Shown here piece by piece: positions 20,476-31,600 of a stretch of DNA of 64,000 bases. The notes under the pieces were generated by a model, which worked only from the letters and a program-made list of their open reading frames with translations, was not told where the DNA came from and did no database searches. A program made the translations under genes and the position numbers. Position 1 is the first letter of the stretch. Each line of letters starts with the position of its first letter. Source of the stretch: Periplaneta americana (taxonomy: Eukaryota; Arthropoda; Insecta; Blattodea; Blattidae); assembly GCF_040183065.1 (NCBI RefSeq), contig NC_091131.1:99572330-99636329 (forward strand), read 5' to 3'.

Positions 20476-20848
20476 GGGGACACTCAACTTAAAGATTGGA
20501 GGAAAAGTGTCATAGAAATGAAAAATTAATTTTCTACACTAATTTACGTGACAGAACTAAATCAATACGCAGAATTCTTCCCCTATTCATTGAGAAGTCA
20601 CAGTCAAATTCACAAAGCCAAAAAATAAAAAATGATAATTAAAGGTGATACTTCAATTAATGATTGATTGAAATATCACTTTTAATTATCATTTTTTATT
20701 TTTTGGCTTTGTGCATTTGACTGTGACTTCTCAATGAATAGGGGAAGAATTCTGCGTATTGATTTAGTTCTGTCACGTAAATTAGTGTAGAAATTTAATT
20801 TTTCATTTCTATGACTCTTTTTCTGCAATTTTTAAGTTGTGTGTCCTC
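20476..20848. mobile_element. TTAA-flanked hairpin MITE, 182-bp arms (piggyBac-like target)
   Basis: Arm 20476-20657 and arm 20667-20848 are reverse complements over 182 bp with about ten mismatches and no indels, separated by 9 bases. TTAA stands on both sides (20472-20475, 20849-20852). The ends are ggggacactcaacttaaaga and the complement of gaggacacacaacttaaaaa. Known: piggyBac-superfamily elements duplicate TTAA. This one has no coding capacity. Transcribed, it would make a long double-stranded RNA hairpin. Confidence 0.88.
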
Positions 20849-21399
20849 TTAAAACGCTTTTTTACGCCACGAATTTCTCTTGGCAACTTATTCACATCCA
20901 CCAGTTTGTAAAAGGTATTTTCAATCGCCCTGTGTATATGAAATGATTAAACGTACAAGTCAACCCTCCTTTGAGTTCATAAAGTTTGGGAAATCCTGAA
21001 GTTGCTCTAAAGTAGGACATTAATAAACGTCAAAGAAAACAAACCGAAGAAGCATGATGAGTTTCCTGAGAGTTGCAATCTTCCGTACCATAGGAACTGA
21101 AATAAAACAATAAGTAGTACTAAAAATGTTATACCGGATTGCAAGAATGCATTTATTGGCTCTTTAATCATAAACAGACCTATAAAAACTAGCGTAGTGC
21201 TGCAAGAATCTACTTATGCTAGACTGCAAGAGGACAAACCGTAAGGAAGTTGTTCTTTCGTTACTTTTATTAAATCTTCAAAGTTTGCGCAACTCTCGAT
21301 CACCGATGAGTACAACTATGACATCTAATGGACTGGTAGCTACTGGGTATCCAGCGTTGAAATTATTGAATGAAACTGACGCAACAGAAAACGACTAAA
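20849..21399. other. No gene seen
   Basis: Short frames only, including 21216-21398, which ends exactly at the SINE insertion site. Confidence 0.45.
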
Positions 21400-21651
21400 T
21401 ATCCACCGCTGTGGAGTAACGGTTGGCATGCCTTACCGTGAAACAAACTGACCCGGGTTCAAATCCTGATTGGAAAAGTTACCTGGCTGAGGTTTTCTCG
21501 GAGTTCCCTCAACCCATTAGGAGCAAATATTGAATAAATTTCTGCGCTCGACCCTGGGCTCTATTCGCTGGCATTATCACCTTCATCTAACTCAGACCTT
21601 AGATAATCTTAGGAGTTGATAAAGCGTCGTGAAGTAACCAATTAAAAAAAC
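21400..21651 (+). repeat. tRNA-derived SINE, family A, old copy, 9-bp TSD
   Basis: A box in gctgtggagtaacggttggc, B box in acccgggttcaaatcctg, then ttacctggctgaggttttct and the tail gataaagcgtcgtgaagtaa. Direct repeat acgactaaa at 21391-21399 and 21652-21660. More diverged than the other family A copies. Confidence 0.9.
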
Positions 21652-21699
21652 ACGACTAAAACTTGACATCTCATAACACCCAGACATCATTTATTCATA

Positions 21700-21860
21700 T
21701 TGTTCTGCCCAAGGGCACGTCGTTCACTGCAAACCCAGCATTCTTCAATCTTTCCGCTTTCCTCTTGGTCCCCGCATATTAATGTTGTCTATTATCTGAC
21801 ATCATCTTCTGCCCCGAACTTCCCTTTCATTTACCATTCGTTTTAGTAGCTACGTCCTTT
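21700..21860 (-). mobile_element. LINE 3' fragment (GAETWT/RRNCL family)
   Basis: Same words as at 5390-5520: cactgcaaacccagcattct, ttccgctttcctcttggtcc, ctgacatcatcttctgcccc. Only the last codons and the 3' end remain, with deletions. Confidence 0.78.
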
Positions 21861-22834
21861 AGTACAGGGGTGCCAAACTGAGGCTCCTAGCAGAGCCGCT
21901 TTGTTATAGTTACTGTTAAGGACATAGCCACGTTGACCAAAGGTATAGTGAGGGTCACATAAGAACAGTTCCTAAACAGAAAATATTGTCGTCTTGTCAG
22001 TGTTGCCAAGTGTTACCAGACATCACACGATCCTACGTACTAATTGACTTATTTACTTACCGTACTTTATGTTGGAAGGTTATTCTAAATAATTCAATAA
22101 TTTGTAACATATTTTCGTAGGCAAACGAGAAAGGGGTCAGCATGTCAAGTATTTTGTCTGGAATTACGAAATTCATTGGTTTGACTAAACAATTGACTTA
22201 CGAGACCTAACCTAAAAAATGTATTTCGTTTGACCACATGAAATTATTAGTACTAACTCCGAAAACTTACCTGACTATAGTCTTGCATTATAACCACAAC
22301 GCAACACATAAAATAACTATTATATATTAATATTAATACTGATATTAATTAATTATTAGTATGCTGAAATTTCATTAGCTTCCAGTAACCCGCTCAGAAA
22401 TCTAGTAGAATTTTAATTTCATGGAACCCCAGTACCGACAAATATTGTCGATATTTGTCTCAGCTGCCAACATACCAGTTATAAAATCACTACCATTTGT
22501 AGTATTTGTCAGTATCGAAATTTGAAACGAAGTTGGCAAAAGAAAATTCAACCTGCAAACTAGAAAATCACCACAATTCACTAGCATATGTAATAATGGA
22601 GAGGGGGGGGGGAAATGGTTAGGTTTCACCCTTGAGTATGAAGTAAGCTGACCCGGACTATAGCCGAATAGTGCTCACCAGCGCGAGGGTAGGGGAAGCG
22701 ATATTGAAAGACTAGCCAGCTCTGTATCAACAAGCGCTTTTTTCTTCAGGAATGAATTTATATACTAAGAGAAATGCAATAAGTGTTTTCCGTTGAAGAG
22801 AAAAATGCTTATTGGAATAATAAACACATACTTG
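21861..22834. other. No gene seen; possible hAT-like end
   Basis: The stretch gtacaggggtgccaaactga (21863) resembles a hAT terminus, but I found no matching second end. A run of ten G lies near 22606. No gene. Confidence 0.35.
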
Positions 22835-23350
22835 GGATGTAAGCAGTAACATGAGCTGCTGCCAAGAAGTAAAAAGGAGAATAGTAATGACAAAGGAAGC
22901 TTTTAATAGAAAAAGGAGCATCTTCTGCGGACATCTGGAGAAAGAACTAAGGAAGAGACTAGTCATGTGTTTTGTGTGGAGTGTAGCATTGTATGGGGCA
23001 GAAACCTGAACAATACGACGAAGTGAAGAGAAGCGAATAGAAATATTTGAAATGTGGATATGGAGAAGAATGGAGCGTGTGAAATGGACAGAGTAAGAAA
23101 CGAAGCTGTGTTGGAAAGAGTAAATGAATAAAGAATGATACTGAAACTGATCAAAAAGAGAAAAAGGAATTGGCTGGGTCACTGGTTGAGAAGAAACTGC
23201 CTACTGAATGATGCACTGGAAGGAATGGTGAACGGGAGAAGAGTTCGGGGCAGAAGAAGATATCACATGATAGACGATAATTAAGATAAGTGGATCATAT
23301 GCGGAGACAAAGAGGAAGGCAGAAAATAGGAAAGACTGGAGAATGTTTCC
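22835..23350 (+). pseudogene. LINE reverse transcriptase ORF, C-terminal fragment (GAETWT/RRNCL family)
   Basis: The plus strand reads EAFNRKRSIFCGHLEKELRK, WSVALYGAETWTIRRSEEKR (with one stop after ETW), EMWIWRRMERVKWT, then RNWLGHWLRRNCLLNDALEG and MVNGRRVRGRRRY. There are several stops and at least two frameshifts. This is the most complete of the three copies in the window (5350-5712, 21700-21860). The antisense frames over it are artefacts. The RT catalytic domain is absent. Confidence 0.85.
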
Positions 23351-23999
23351 TTTGCTATTGTAATACATTTGTTGATGAAGAATCCAAAGTTTGAGAGTAG
23401 AACATTACAGAAATTATACCTAACGGATATTTTTCCCGAATAAGAGTTCTTTTACATGTTCCAATTATACAGTACACACTATGAACACCTATACCTTTAC
23501 GAATATATTCTTCTCTTGAATAAAATTAAATTTTAGAAAAAATAAATCTCTCTTTTGAATAATAGGAGACATTGTTGTAGGATATTAACTTTACTTTGAA
23601 TCATAACTGGTATACAATATTTTAACATTTGTAGCCGTTTATCTTCATTTCAATAGCAGTGTAGCCAACTTCGAGAAAACTGATTTCACCTCTGGTAAAA
23701 GCCCTGCTTCTAGTCCGTATCCTGCACCTCATCTCATCAAACCAGGCCACGTACTGAAAACTTTCAGTGTTATAGTCATCCTACAAGCTTTGACTACGGT
23801 AAGGCAGTTTTCAATATTTTCCTAAGCACGTGTGCTATAGCCTATACTTCCATTTACCAAATTGAATTCGTTTAATAAGAAAGTCAAGACACGCCAATGT
23901 AACTATAGTACTATAATTACGTTCAAGCTTTTCGTACAATAGTTAGTTATTCTAGTTCAGGAAATTATTTATTTAAGGCCTATTTTCCTTTTTATTAAC
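23351..23999. other. No gene seen
   Basis: AT-rich DNA with no recognisable feature. Confidence 0.45.
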
Positions 24000-24885
24000 T
24001 TTTTACTTGTTTACCGTTTAGTTACTTTTTTAAATTTGAGATAATTTTAGTTAATTATTCATTTTTTGTTAGTTTTCTCATTACTTTTAAATACGTTTTA
24101 ATTTTTTATTCTATTAATTTTTATTTATTTTTTTACTTTTATACTTACTTTTAGTTGCTTTCTACAGTTTAGGTTTTTTTTACTTAGTTATTTTTACTTA
24201 CTTTTATGTTGAATTTACTTTTATAATTACATTTGTCCGTTACTTCTTCTTGGTTACTTTGGTAGTCAAATATTAATTACAGTACTACGGTGCTTTTACG
24301 TTACTTTCAGTTACCTTTACAAAACTACATTTTAAATTACTTTTCGGCCATATTTTCTGTTTTACTGTTATAACTTTTAGTCACTTTTACGTTTTAATTA
24401 GGTCTCCTTTGCACTTTTTAGTTCCTTTGTATTTTTACTTCTTTAAATTTTTGGTTATTATTTTACCTTTTTAGTTCCTTTCTAGCTATCTTTTACTTTT
24501 TTTTGCTTTTAGTTACTTTTTCAAATTCAGTTACTTTTAGTTACCGTTTACTTTTTTTTTTGTTATTTTCTAAGATAATTTTTCACTTTTCAGTTACGTT
24601 TTAAGTTATCCTTCTACTTTTTAAGTAACATTTTACTGTTTCTTATTTTTTTTACTTTCTAGTTCCTTTTTAGTTACTTTTTACCTTCTAGCCACTTTTA
24701 TTTACTTTTTAGTTATTGTAATTACTTCTTAATTTATATTTTGGTTATTTTTAGTTACGGTACTCTTGTCAATTTTTTTTATTTTTCTAGTCATTTTTCA
24801 GTCAGTTTCTTATTTCAGTTAATTTTTCAATCATTTCTTACTTTCATAGTTACTTTTAAGTCACTCATACTTTTGTAGTTACTTT
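24000..24885. repeat. T-rich low-complexity tract (TTACTTTTTAG words)
   Basis: Irregular repetition of ttacttttta, tagttac and tttcttac over nearly 900 bp, strongly T-rich on the plus strand. It looks like a decayed pentanucleotide-type expansion. Confidence 0.85.
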
Positions 24886-25351
24886 TTCAGTCACTTTCTT
24901 ACTTTTTAGTTACTTTCTTAGTCCATTTCGGACTTCTTAGTTGCTTCCTTACTCCCTTACTTTTTAGTTGCTTTTTTAGTCACTTCCTTACTTCTTAATT
25001 GCTTTCTTACTCACTTGTTTATTTCTCATTACCCACCTTACTCAGTTTCTTACTTACTTAGTTTTTTTAGTTACTTTCTTACTTCTTTAATTACTTAATC
25101 ATTTCTTACTTTTAGTTAATTTCTTACTTCTTTAGTTATTTTCTTACATTTTAGTTACAGGTACTTTCTTAATTTTTAATTATCTATTTTATTGCTCACG
25201 TTCATAATTTTTATCGTTTTCTTAGTCACGTTCTTCATTTTTAGTTTCTTTCTTAGCCAATTTCTTACTTTTTAGACACTTTCTAACTTTTGTAGTTACT
25301 TTTTAATACATTTTCGTATAATTGGAAAGTAAGAAGACGAAAGAAGATTGA
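24886..25351. repeat. 466-bp tandem duplication, copy 1
   Basis: Begins ttcagtcactttcttacttt and ends with gacgaaagaagattga. Copy 2 follows immediately with only two differences seen (gctcac/ggtcac and tatcg/tattg). Confidence 0.95.
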
Positions 25352-25817
25352 TTCAGTCACTTTCTTACTTTTTAGTTACTTTCTTAGTCCATTTCGGACT
25401 TCTTAGTTGCTTCCTTACTCCCTTACTTTTTAGTTGCTTTTTTAGTCACTTCCTTACTTCTTAATTGCTTTCTTACTCACTTGTTTATTTCTCATTACCC
25501 ACCTTACTCAGTTTCTTACTTACTTAGTTTTTTTAGTTACTTTCTTACTTCTTTAATTACTTAATCATTTCTTACTTTTAGTTAATTTCTTACTTCTTTA
25601 GTTATTTTCTTACATTTTAGTTACAGGTACTTTCTTAATTTTTAATTATCTATTTTATTGGTCACGTTCATAATTTTTATTGTTTTCTTAGTCACGTTCT
25701 TCATTTTTAGTTTCTTTCTTAGCCAATTTCTTACTTTTTAGACACTTTCTAACTTTTGTAGTTACTTTTTAATACATTTTCGTATAATTGGAAAGTAAGA
25801 AGACGAAAGAAGATTGA
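25352..25817. repeat. 466-bp tandem duplication, copy 2
   Basis: Same start and end as copy 1 at a constant offset of 466. The near identity makes the duplication recent, or possibly an assembly artefact. Confidence 0.95.
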
Positions 25818-26526
25818 AAACATATCATAGTTGAACGAGGGAAAAGACAGAAATGAAAACAGGTATGTGACAATGGCTGAAGAATCGTAAAATGACTGTA
25901 ATCCGTCCTTCACATAGTTAGAGAAGACGTAAAAAGAGCTAAATGCCATGCTCTCAGCGAAGTTCACGTTGCGATGTCTTTGTGGTGCGGATTTGTTACC
26001 GTCGTAGAATTGAGGTTGTAAGAAGGCGAGTGTCTTTGCCGCCTGACAGATTTGCAGTAAATGACGAAGTCTGTCTCGTCCAATGAGAATCATTCTTCGT
26101 TGTTGCCTTATATTCCGTGAGTAATAAAATTGATGGATTTTTTTCTGTGATTTCTGATCTTTATTCTACAATTGCATTCCTTTTGTCAAGTATACAGTAT
26201 GGAAATGGAAAATGAAAAAAGTAGACAACAGGTTTTACTGGCATGTGAAATTGTTTCTAGAGCATCAGCTCTTTCAAAGCTGTCGCAGAGTTCCAAATGT
26301 TTCGCGAGCTCTTCGTTGAAACCTCTGTCAACTTCCTAGCTACTCAGTTTTGCAGGGAGCTACGTGTTATTGAAGAACTAAAGAGGAATTATCTTGTTTC
26401 ATTTATGCATATTCGTAAAAAATTGTCTATTTTTTACTTCCAAGCATGCGGTCCAAAACTATTTTTCATTGTAATTACTGAGAAATATGAGTGTTATTGA
26501 ATGATTACAGAGAAAAGTCTCCAGAC
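25818..26526. other. No recognised gene; one unplaced frame
   Basis: A minus-strand frame of 114 codons (25749-26093) begins MILIGRDRLRHLLQICQAAK and runs into the T-rich repeat, so its second half is certainly not authentic. I do not recognise the first half. Other frames are short. Confidence 0.35.
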
Positions 26527-26529
26527 TTA

Positions 26530-28229
26530 AGCTATGGTTCCGCTAAGGCGATCATCGCCGAGCGAACAACGCTGACGATGATAGCTCAGCGCTCAACGTC
26601 GGCTATGCGGTTTCCTTTTGCAGCGAACATCGTCGTCTTTGCTGTAGAGAATAATCGATTTCTAAGAATCGACAATCAGTCGATCGAGGACATCGCAGAT
26701 TAATATCGATTGTCTCCAGCTGTTTAACAATGAACTTAAGAATTTACAAGTTGTTAAAATGGCTTTAAATAGAGAAAAAGTAATGACTGTATTACTTCTT
26801 GAGGAAAAGAATATGATCGAATTAAATATAATGTACACCAATAGACAGAAGTCTCCAAACCAATGATATGTTTAAAACCAGACGTACAGAAGGATGTTTC
26901 AATGCGCTAATTTGTAGACATATACTTAGGCCTACTGATCAAATTAAATTCAAAGACTATTTTACACTTACCGTAGAGCAGTTCAATTTTATTTTGTCTT
27001 TAATTGAAAGTGATGTGAAGAGAAATCCTACTTCATTTGTTGAAAAACCATCAGCGAGAAATTGTCTATTACTTTAAGATAGGCCTACCGGTACCGTAAA
27101 ATTATATTGCAATTATGTTAAAACAATTATTCATGTTTATTAAATTCTATAGTTTTCAGAAATATGTAGCTTTCCTCCGTCTGCTTGTTACAAACATAAT
27201 ACTCGACAGGTGCAGGGAACTGACCACATAGGTATGCTACAGTAATTCATCCTGGATCTCTCGCATGTTGTGTTGGTAAATTAACAAGTGGAGTGGGGCT
27301 ACAATAGTGCATTAGAATATATACGTAGGCATTAAACGATTTTTATTCCGTATTGAAAATACATGTGGCTGCAGACTAATACTAGGTCCGTGTTTATCAA
27401 TATACAGTATGTAGCTAAAGCTCACAGAAGTCAGTGAAGGGAAAGAATATTGTGCCCTCTTTGTTTTAGCTTTTCTGGAAAAATACCTGTATTTTCCGAG
27501 CGAGCAAATCATGTCAACAAAATAAATTACATTGTTCGTTATAAATTGTAGTGGTTTAAATATTCAAGCTATGGCCAAGCTATTCAACTGAAATCTAATG
27601 ATAAGACACACTTCATTTGAATTTTAAAATAGTCTCGCGTAGGCTAATTAATTAGACCTACATTACTGTAATCGTCGTTATTAAAGGTTGATATTTCATG
27701 GAAAAGATTCTCTTGACACCCTGTTTATACATCCCTGCTTAAAAACACTCAATTCGGCATTTTTATAATCACTGTCATTAAAAAGTTCATTTGTAATATT
27801 GTTTTTCTAATGTACTTATTCGCATATTATCCTATCTCGAAAACAAGTTACTTTACCACCCTTCCCTATAATTTCATCAACTTTCTTCCACAACATTTAT
27901 TTTTATGGGTATCTCTATATACTTTCGAACCCATATCATACAGGCAGGATGACTGGAAACAAAATTAATTAAAATATCATTTATTGTTGAGAAGTTCTAA
28001 ATACACGTTTTGAAGCCATATTGCTTTACCGTCATTCTTTTGTTTTCTGAATGTACGACGATCATCGCTCTCAATTTGAAGTCAAATCAATCCAGAGCGA
28101 TGAACGCTGACGCACATCGCTGCAGCCAGCGATGAACGTCGTAAAGAAACCAGCTCCATTTATTTACATGTAGAGCTAATCGAGCGGCGTTGTTCGCTCG
28201 GCGATGATCGCAGTAGCGGAACCATAGCT
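26530..28229 (+). mobile_element. PIF/Harbinger-like transposon, 1,700 bp, TTA TSD
   Basis: The ends are agctatggttccgcta and its complement. The match extends to 41 of 43 bp, including gcgatcatcgccgagcgaac. TTA flanks both sides (26527-26529, 28230-28232), the target type of PIF/Harbinger. GC-rich subterminal regions hold several gcgatgaacg/cgatcatcg words. Only a short N-terminal transposase fragment survives inside, so the copy cannot move by itself. Confidence 0.88.
26868..27077 (+). pseudogene. Harbinger transposase N-terminal fragment
   Basis: Contains TDQIKFKDYFTLTVEQFNFI and LSLIESDVKRNPTSF. This fits the conserved block before the DDE domain of Harbinger nucleases (F..YFRMs...F..LL..I...I.k..T). 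The expected following ERL..TLRYLATG block is replaced by a stop after SARNCLLL, and no DDE residues are seen downstream. It lies inside an element with Harbinger-type TIRs and TSD, which supports the call. Confidence 0.65.
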
Positions 28230-28404
28230 TTAATATTTCAGTTATACAGGAAATCCGGCATACGTCACTGGATAGGCAAACGTCGAATACCTGCCACTAC
28301 ACTACATCGTGTAATGTCAAAGCAACAACAGCGCGAAAATTCTCTCCCTTACGCAACGCGAGACAAAAGATTTTCACCGCTTTAGTACAAAGTTCCAACT
28401 TAAT

Positions 28405-29274
28405 TAGTAATGGTAACAGTAGCAGCAATAGCAATGATAGAAATAATAGCAGAAGTACTAATATTATTAGCAGTAACAGGAGCAATTGTAACAATAGTGG
28501 TAATAGCAGTAGCAGTAATAGCAATACTAAAAACAGTACTAATATAATTAGTAATAGCAGAAATAATAACAATAGTAGTAATAACAGTAGCAATAACAGC
28601 AATACTAAAAGCAGTACTAATATTATAATTAGTAATAGAAGAAATAATAGTAGTAGTAATAATAGTAGCAATAATAACAATACTAAAAGCAGTACTAATA
28701 TTATAATTAGTAATAACAATAGTAGTAATAACAGAAGCAATAATAGCAATACTAAAAGCAGCACTAATATTAGTAGTAGTAATAGCAGCAATAGTAACAA
28801 TAAATAGCATTAGCAGTAATAGCAATAATTAGTAGTAATAGCAGTAGTATTAATATTATTAGTAGTAATAGTAATATTAGTAATAGTAATAATAACAGTA
28901 GTACTAATAACAGTATAGTAATAGTAATTGGAGTAATAGTAATAATAACAGTATAATAATAGTAATAGGAGTAATAGTAGTAATAACAGTAGTACTAATA
29001 ACAGTATAGTAATAGTAATAGGAGTAATAGTAATAATAACAGTAGTACTAGTAACAGTATAGTAATAGTAATAGGAGTAATAGTAATAATAACAGTAGTA
29101 CTAATAACAGTATAGTACTAGCAATAAGAGTAATAGTAATAATAACAGCAGTACTAATGTTAGTAATAGTAACAGCAGTAATATTAGTAATAATAGTAGT
29201 AATAGTAGCAAAATCAGTGGTACTAATAGCTGCGATACTAAAAGTTTTCGTAGTAATAGCAGTAGTAGGCCTAT

Positions 29275-29325
<51 letters not shown>

Positions 29326-29652
29326 CAGCAGTAATAATGACAGTAATAGTAATATCAGTAACAGTAGTAACAGCAGTAATAATTGTAGTAATAACAGCAC
29401 TAATAGCAATAGTAGCAATATCAGTAGTAGCAATATAGGAAGTACTTTCAGCGGTAAAAGTAAAAGCAATATAAGTAGTAATAGTAGTGACAATGTAGTA
29501 CTAATAGTAGGCTTAGTAATACCAATATTAGTAATAGTAGTGATAGGAATAATAATACCAATATTAGTAATAGTAGTGATAGGAATAGTAATAATAGTAG
29601 TGGTAGGAACAGTAATACCAATAGTAGTAGTAATAACAGCAATAACAATATT
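28405..29652. repeat. TAR/CAG trinucleotide expansion, about 1.25 kb, with higher-order periods
   Basis: Almost every triplet is AAT, AGT or GTA/ACA-like. Two higher-order patterns are visible. One is blocks of about 70-78 bp starting aatactaaaa.cagtactaat (28523-28780). The other is blocks of about 54 bp starting cagtagtacta.taacagta (28897-29140). A pure TAG run is at 29272-29322. The long poly-Leu or poly-Val/Ile frames over it are translations of the repeat and not proteins. Confidence 0.95.
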
Positions 29653-30537
29653 TTATTGAACGACGCTTTCAACTGCAGGGATTGTCAGTGCCATAAATCT
29701 TACAATGGGACTCACAATTGTGTTTCCTTGCCGTTATCTTTCCCCAGAGAGACGGCTCCAGACAAAATTTACTGGTCGTTTCTCGCCTACCTTAAAATTT
29801 CTACACGAATAACCTTTGCAGTTTAAAGACTCGTTCAATGAAATGCATAAACTATGGCCTCAAAGCAAAAATATTTTCCCCTCCGTCTTTCTTATTTACC
29901 AATACAGACCATAACTGTTATCGTTTCATTTCAGAGTCCAATATCGTAAAGGCGTTCTCTTTTTCTCTCATAGAGTCCTTGTTTCGCTATCTTACACAAT
30001 AAAATTATTTAAATCATTAAATCCAATGTCTACTGACTATATTTTTGTACTTTATTATTTAAAATCAATGGAATTATGTCACAAGTATTTTGCCATTCCT
30101 TTATCTTTTCAGTACGTGATGGGATTAAACCTTCGTTTCAAACACAATCTCAAACCAGAATACGATAAAACAGTATGGCCGCGACTTGTGCTTGAATTTC
30201 ATTGGAATATGAATAAAATCTTGGATAAAACTATCTCTGATTCTTATGTTACGTGCTCAAGCCAGATAAAGACTGCAACAAATGCGTTCCATCTGTGAAA
30301 CATAAAATGAATTCAAATGGAAACTTTGTGTCACGATTATCGGAAGCCAATTAGATTTACCAAGCCGTATTACTTCAAATGGATTATAAAACTGCAATAA
30401 CAAAACGTAAGAAGAATGAGGAAAATACAAGATCAACTTTGATACATCTAAATCTTTCCCACTGTGCCATAACTGAAGACCCGAACTTAGTGGCGCTATA
30501 GCTGGATTTGGGTCACAACTTGGACCAAGTACACTTA
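29653..30537. other. No gene seen
   Basis: Two frames of about 90-100 codons (30026-30298 plus, 30257-30568 minus) have no recognisable features. Confidence 0.4.
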
Positions 30538-30539
30538 TA

Positions 30540-31242
30540 TAGAATGTTAAGAAAAACGTGTCCAACATTTTAGGAGGTGATAGTAATGCATCAAAACAAG
30601 AAAATAATATCTAATAAACATGGGTCCTACAACACATACTTTCTGAGATCTGAACACTTGTTCAAAGGAGGTACTCAATGTGACGTCCATTCATGGCAAT
30701 GCATTTCTCTGTCCTACAATACAACAGACTATCAGATAATCATACTGCAGTTGACACCTTTGGCATGGAATACTGATACGTCGCAAGGAATACTGAAAAC
30801 AGAAATCTGGTTGCGGATATGAGCGGAGTTCAGCAGAGATGGTGTTGTGAATTTTCGAAATCAACATGTGTAGGCTGACGAAAAACCTCATGCAGTAGAA
30901 GAAACAAGGCATCAGCACCGATTCTCAATCAACTTATGTCCAGGCGTTCTTGGTGATAGATTAATAGGGCCATACGTGCTACCACAGAGATTAACTGGAA
31001 ATCGTTATCAGGACTTTCTTATCAACATATTAAAACAAATTTTAAAGAGTGCGTGATTTCTTACGCCGAGGTGCAGAGGAATGCATTGCCATGAATGGAC
31101 GTCACATTGAGCACCTCCTATGAACAAGTATTCAGATCTCAGAAAGCATGTGTTGTAGGATCCAGGTATATTGGACATTATTTTCTTGTTTTGATGCATA
31201 CTAGCACCTCCTAAAATATTGGATACTTTTTTTAACACCCTG
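30540..31242 (+). mobile_element. Tc1/mariner-like (DUF4817-group) transposon relic with inverted-duplicated end
   Basis: The right end is ...ttttttaacaccctg followed by TA (31243-31244). The left end is a decayed version, with TA at 30538-30539. The inside reads HAVEETRHQHRFSIN, then LGDRLIGPYVLPQRLTGNRY, then after a deletion and frameshift RRGAEECIAMNGRHIEHLL and a stop. The first 180 bp are an inverted copy of the last 180 bp (aagaaaataat.tctaat, ggcaatgcatt.ctctg). In the sister copy at 37528-38228 the corresponding end is a different sequence. Confidence 0.75.
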
Positions 31243-31379
31243 TATCCAAGTTAGTTTCCACACCTAGTGACTTGGACAGTCCGTAAGATAGTAGATTTTG
31301 TTACGAAAGGTGTAGAGGTGTACGCGGACATGTTTATACAAGAGTGAGGAAAATACAAGACAAACTTTGATACATCCCC

Positions 31380-31600
31380 ACATGAAATCCTCAACACAAC
31401 TCAATTTCACAACACACACACTTTTTGGCTCCACATTACACTACACAAACACGCCTCCACAGGAAACGCAATCAGAAGGCGCGAAGACTATTCAGTTCTG
31501 ATGATGGCCCACAGGTTGAAACTAGTCAACAAGGTAACATAGTTAATTAACACCTGAAGGCATAAATACACTTTATATTCCGAACTTATACAAGGTTTTA
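31380..31600 (+). mobile_element. Penelope-like terminal fragment (hammerhead-like motif)
   Basis: Contains cacgcctccacaggaaacgc then gttctgatgatggcccacag and gttgaaactagtcaacaagg. The same ordered blocks recur in both arms of the palindrome at 58250-59313. CTGAnGAT...GAAAC motifs of this kind are widespread in ends of Penelope-like elements. No coding part is present. Confidence 0.45.

Noticed and set aside
21863..22000. Complete hAT element starting caggggtgccaaact
   Set aside because: I found only one candidate end. No inverted partner or 8-bp duplication was identified.
22727..23182. 151-codon frame on the minus strand
   Set aside because: It is antisense to the LINE C-terminal fragment on the plus strand, and its protein has no recognisable feature.
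25749..26093. 114-codon minus-strand gene
   Set aside because: Half of it lies in the T-rich duplicated repeat, and the remaining half matches nothing I know. Kept only as an unplaced frame.
28297..29672. Poly-leucine and valine/isoleucine-rich frames up to 167 codons
   Set aside because: They translate the TAR trinucleotide expansion. Several overlapping frames are open because the repeat lacks stops, with no start context or domain.
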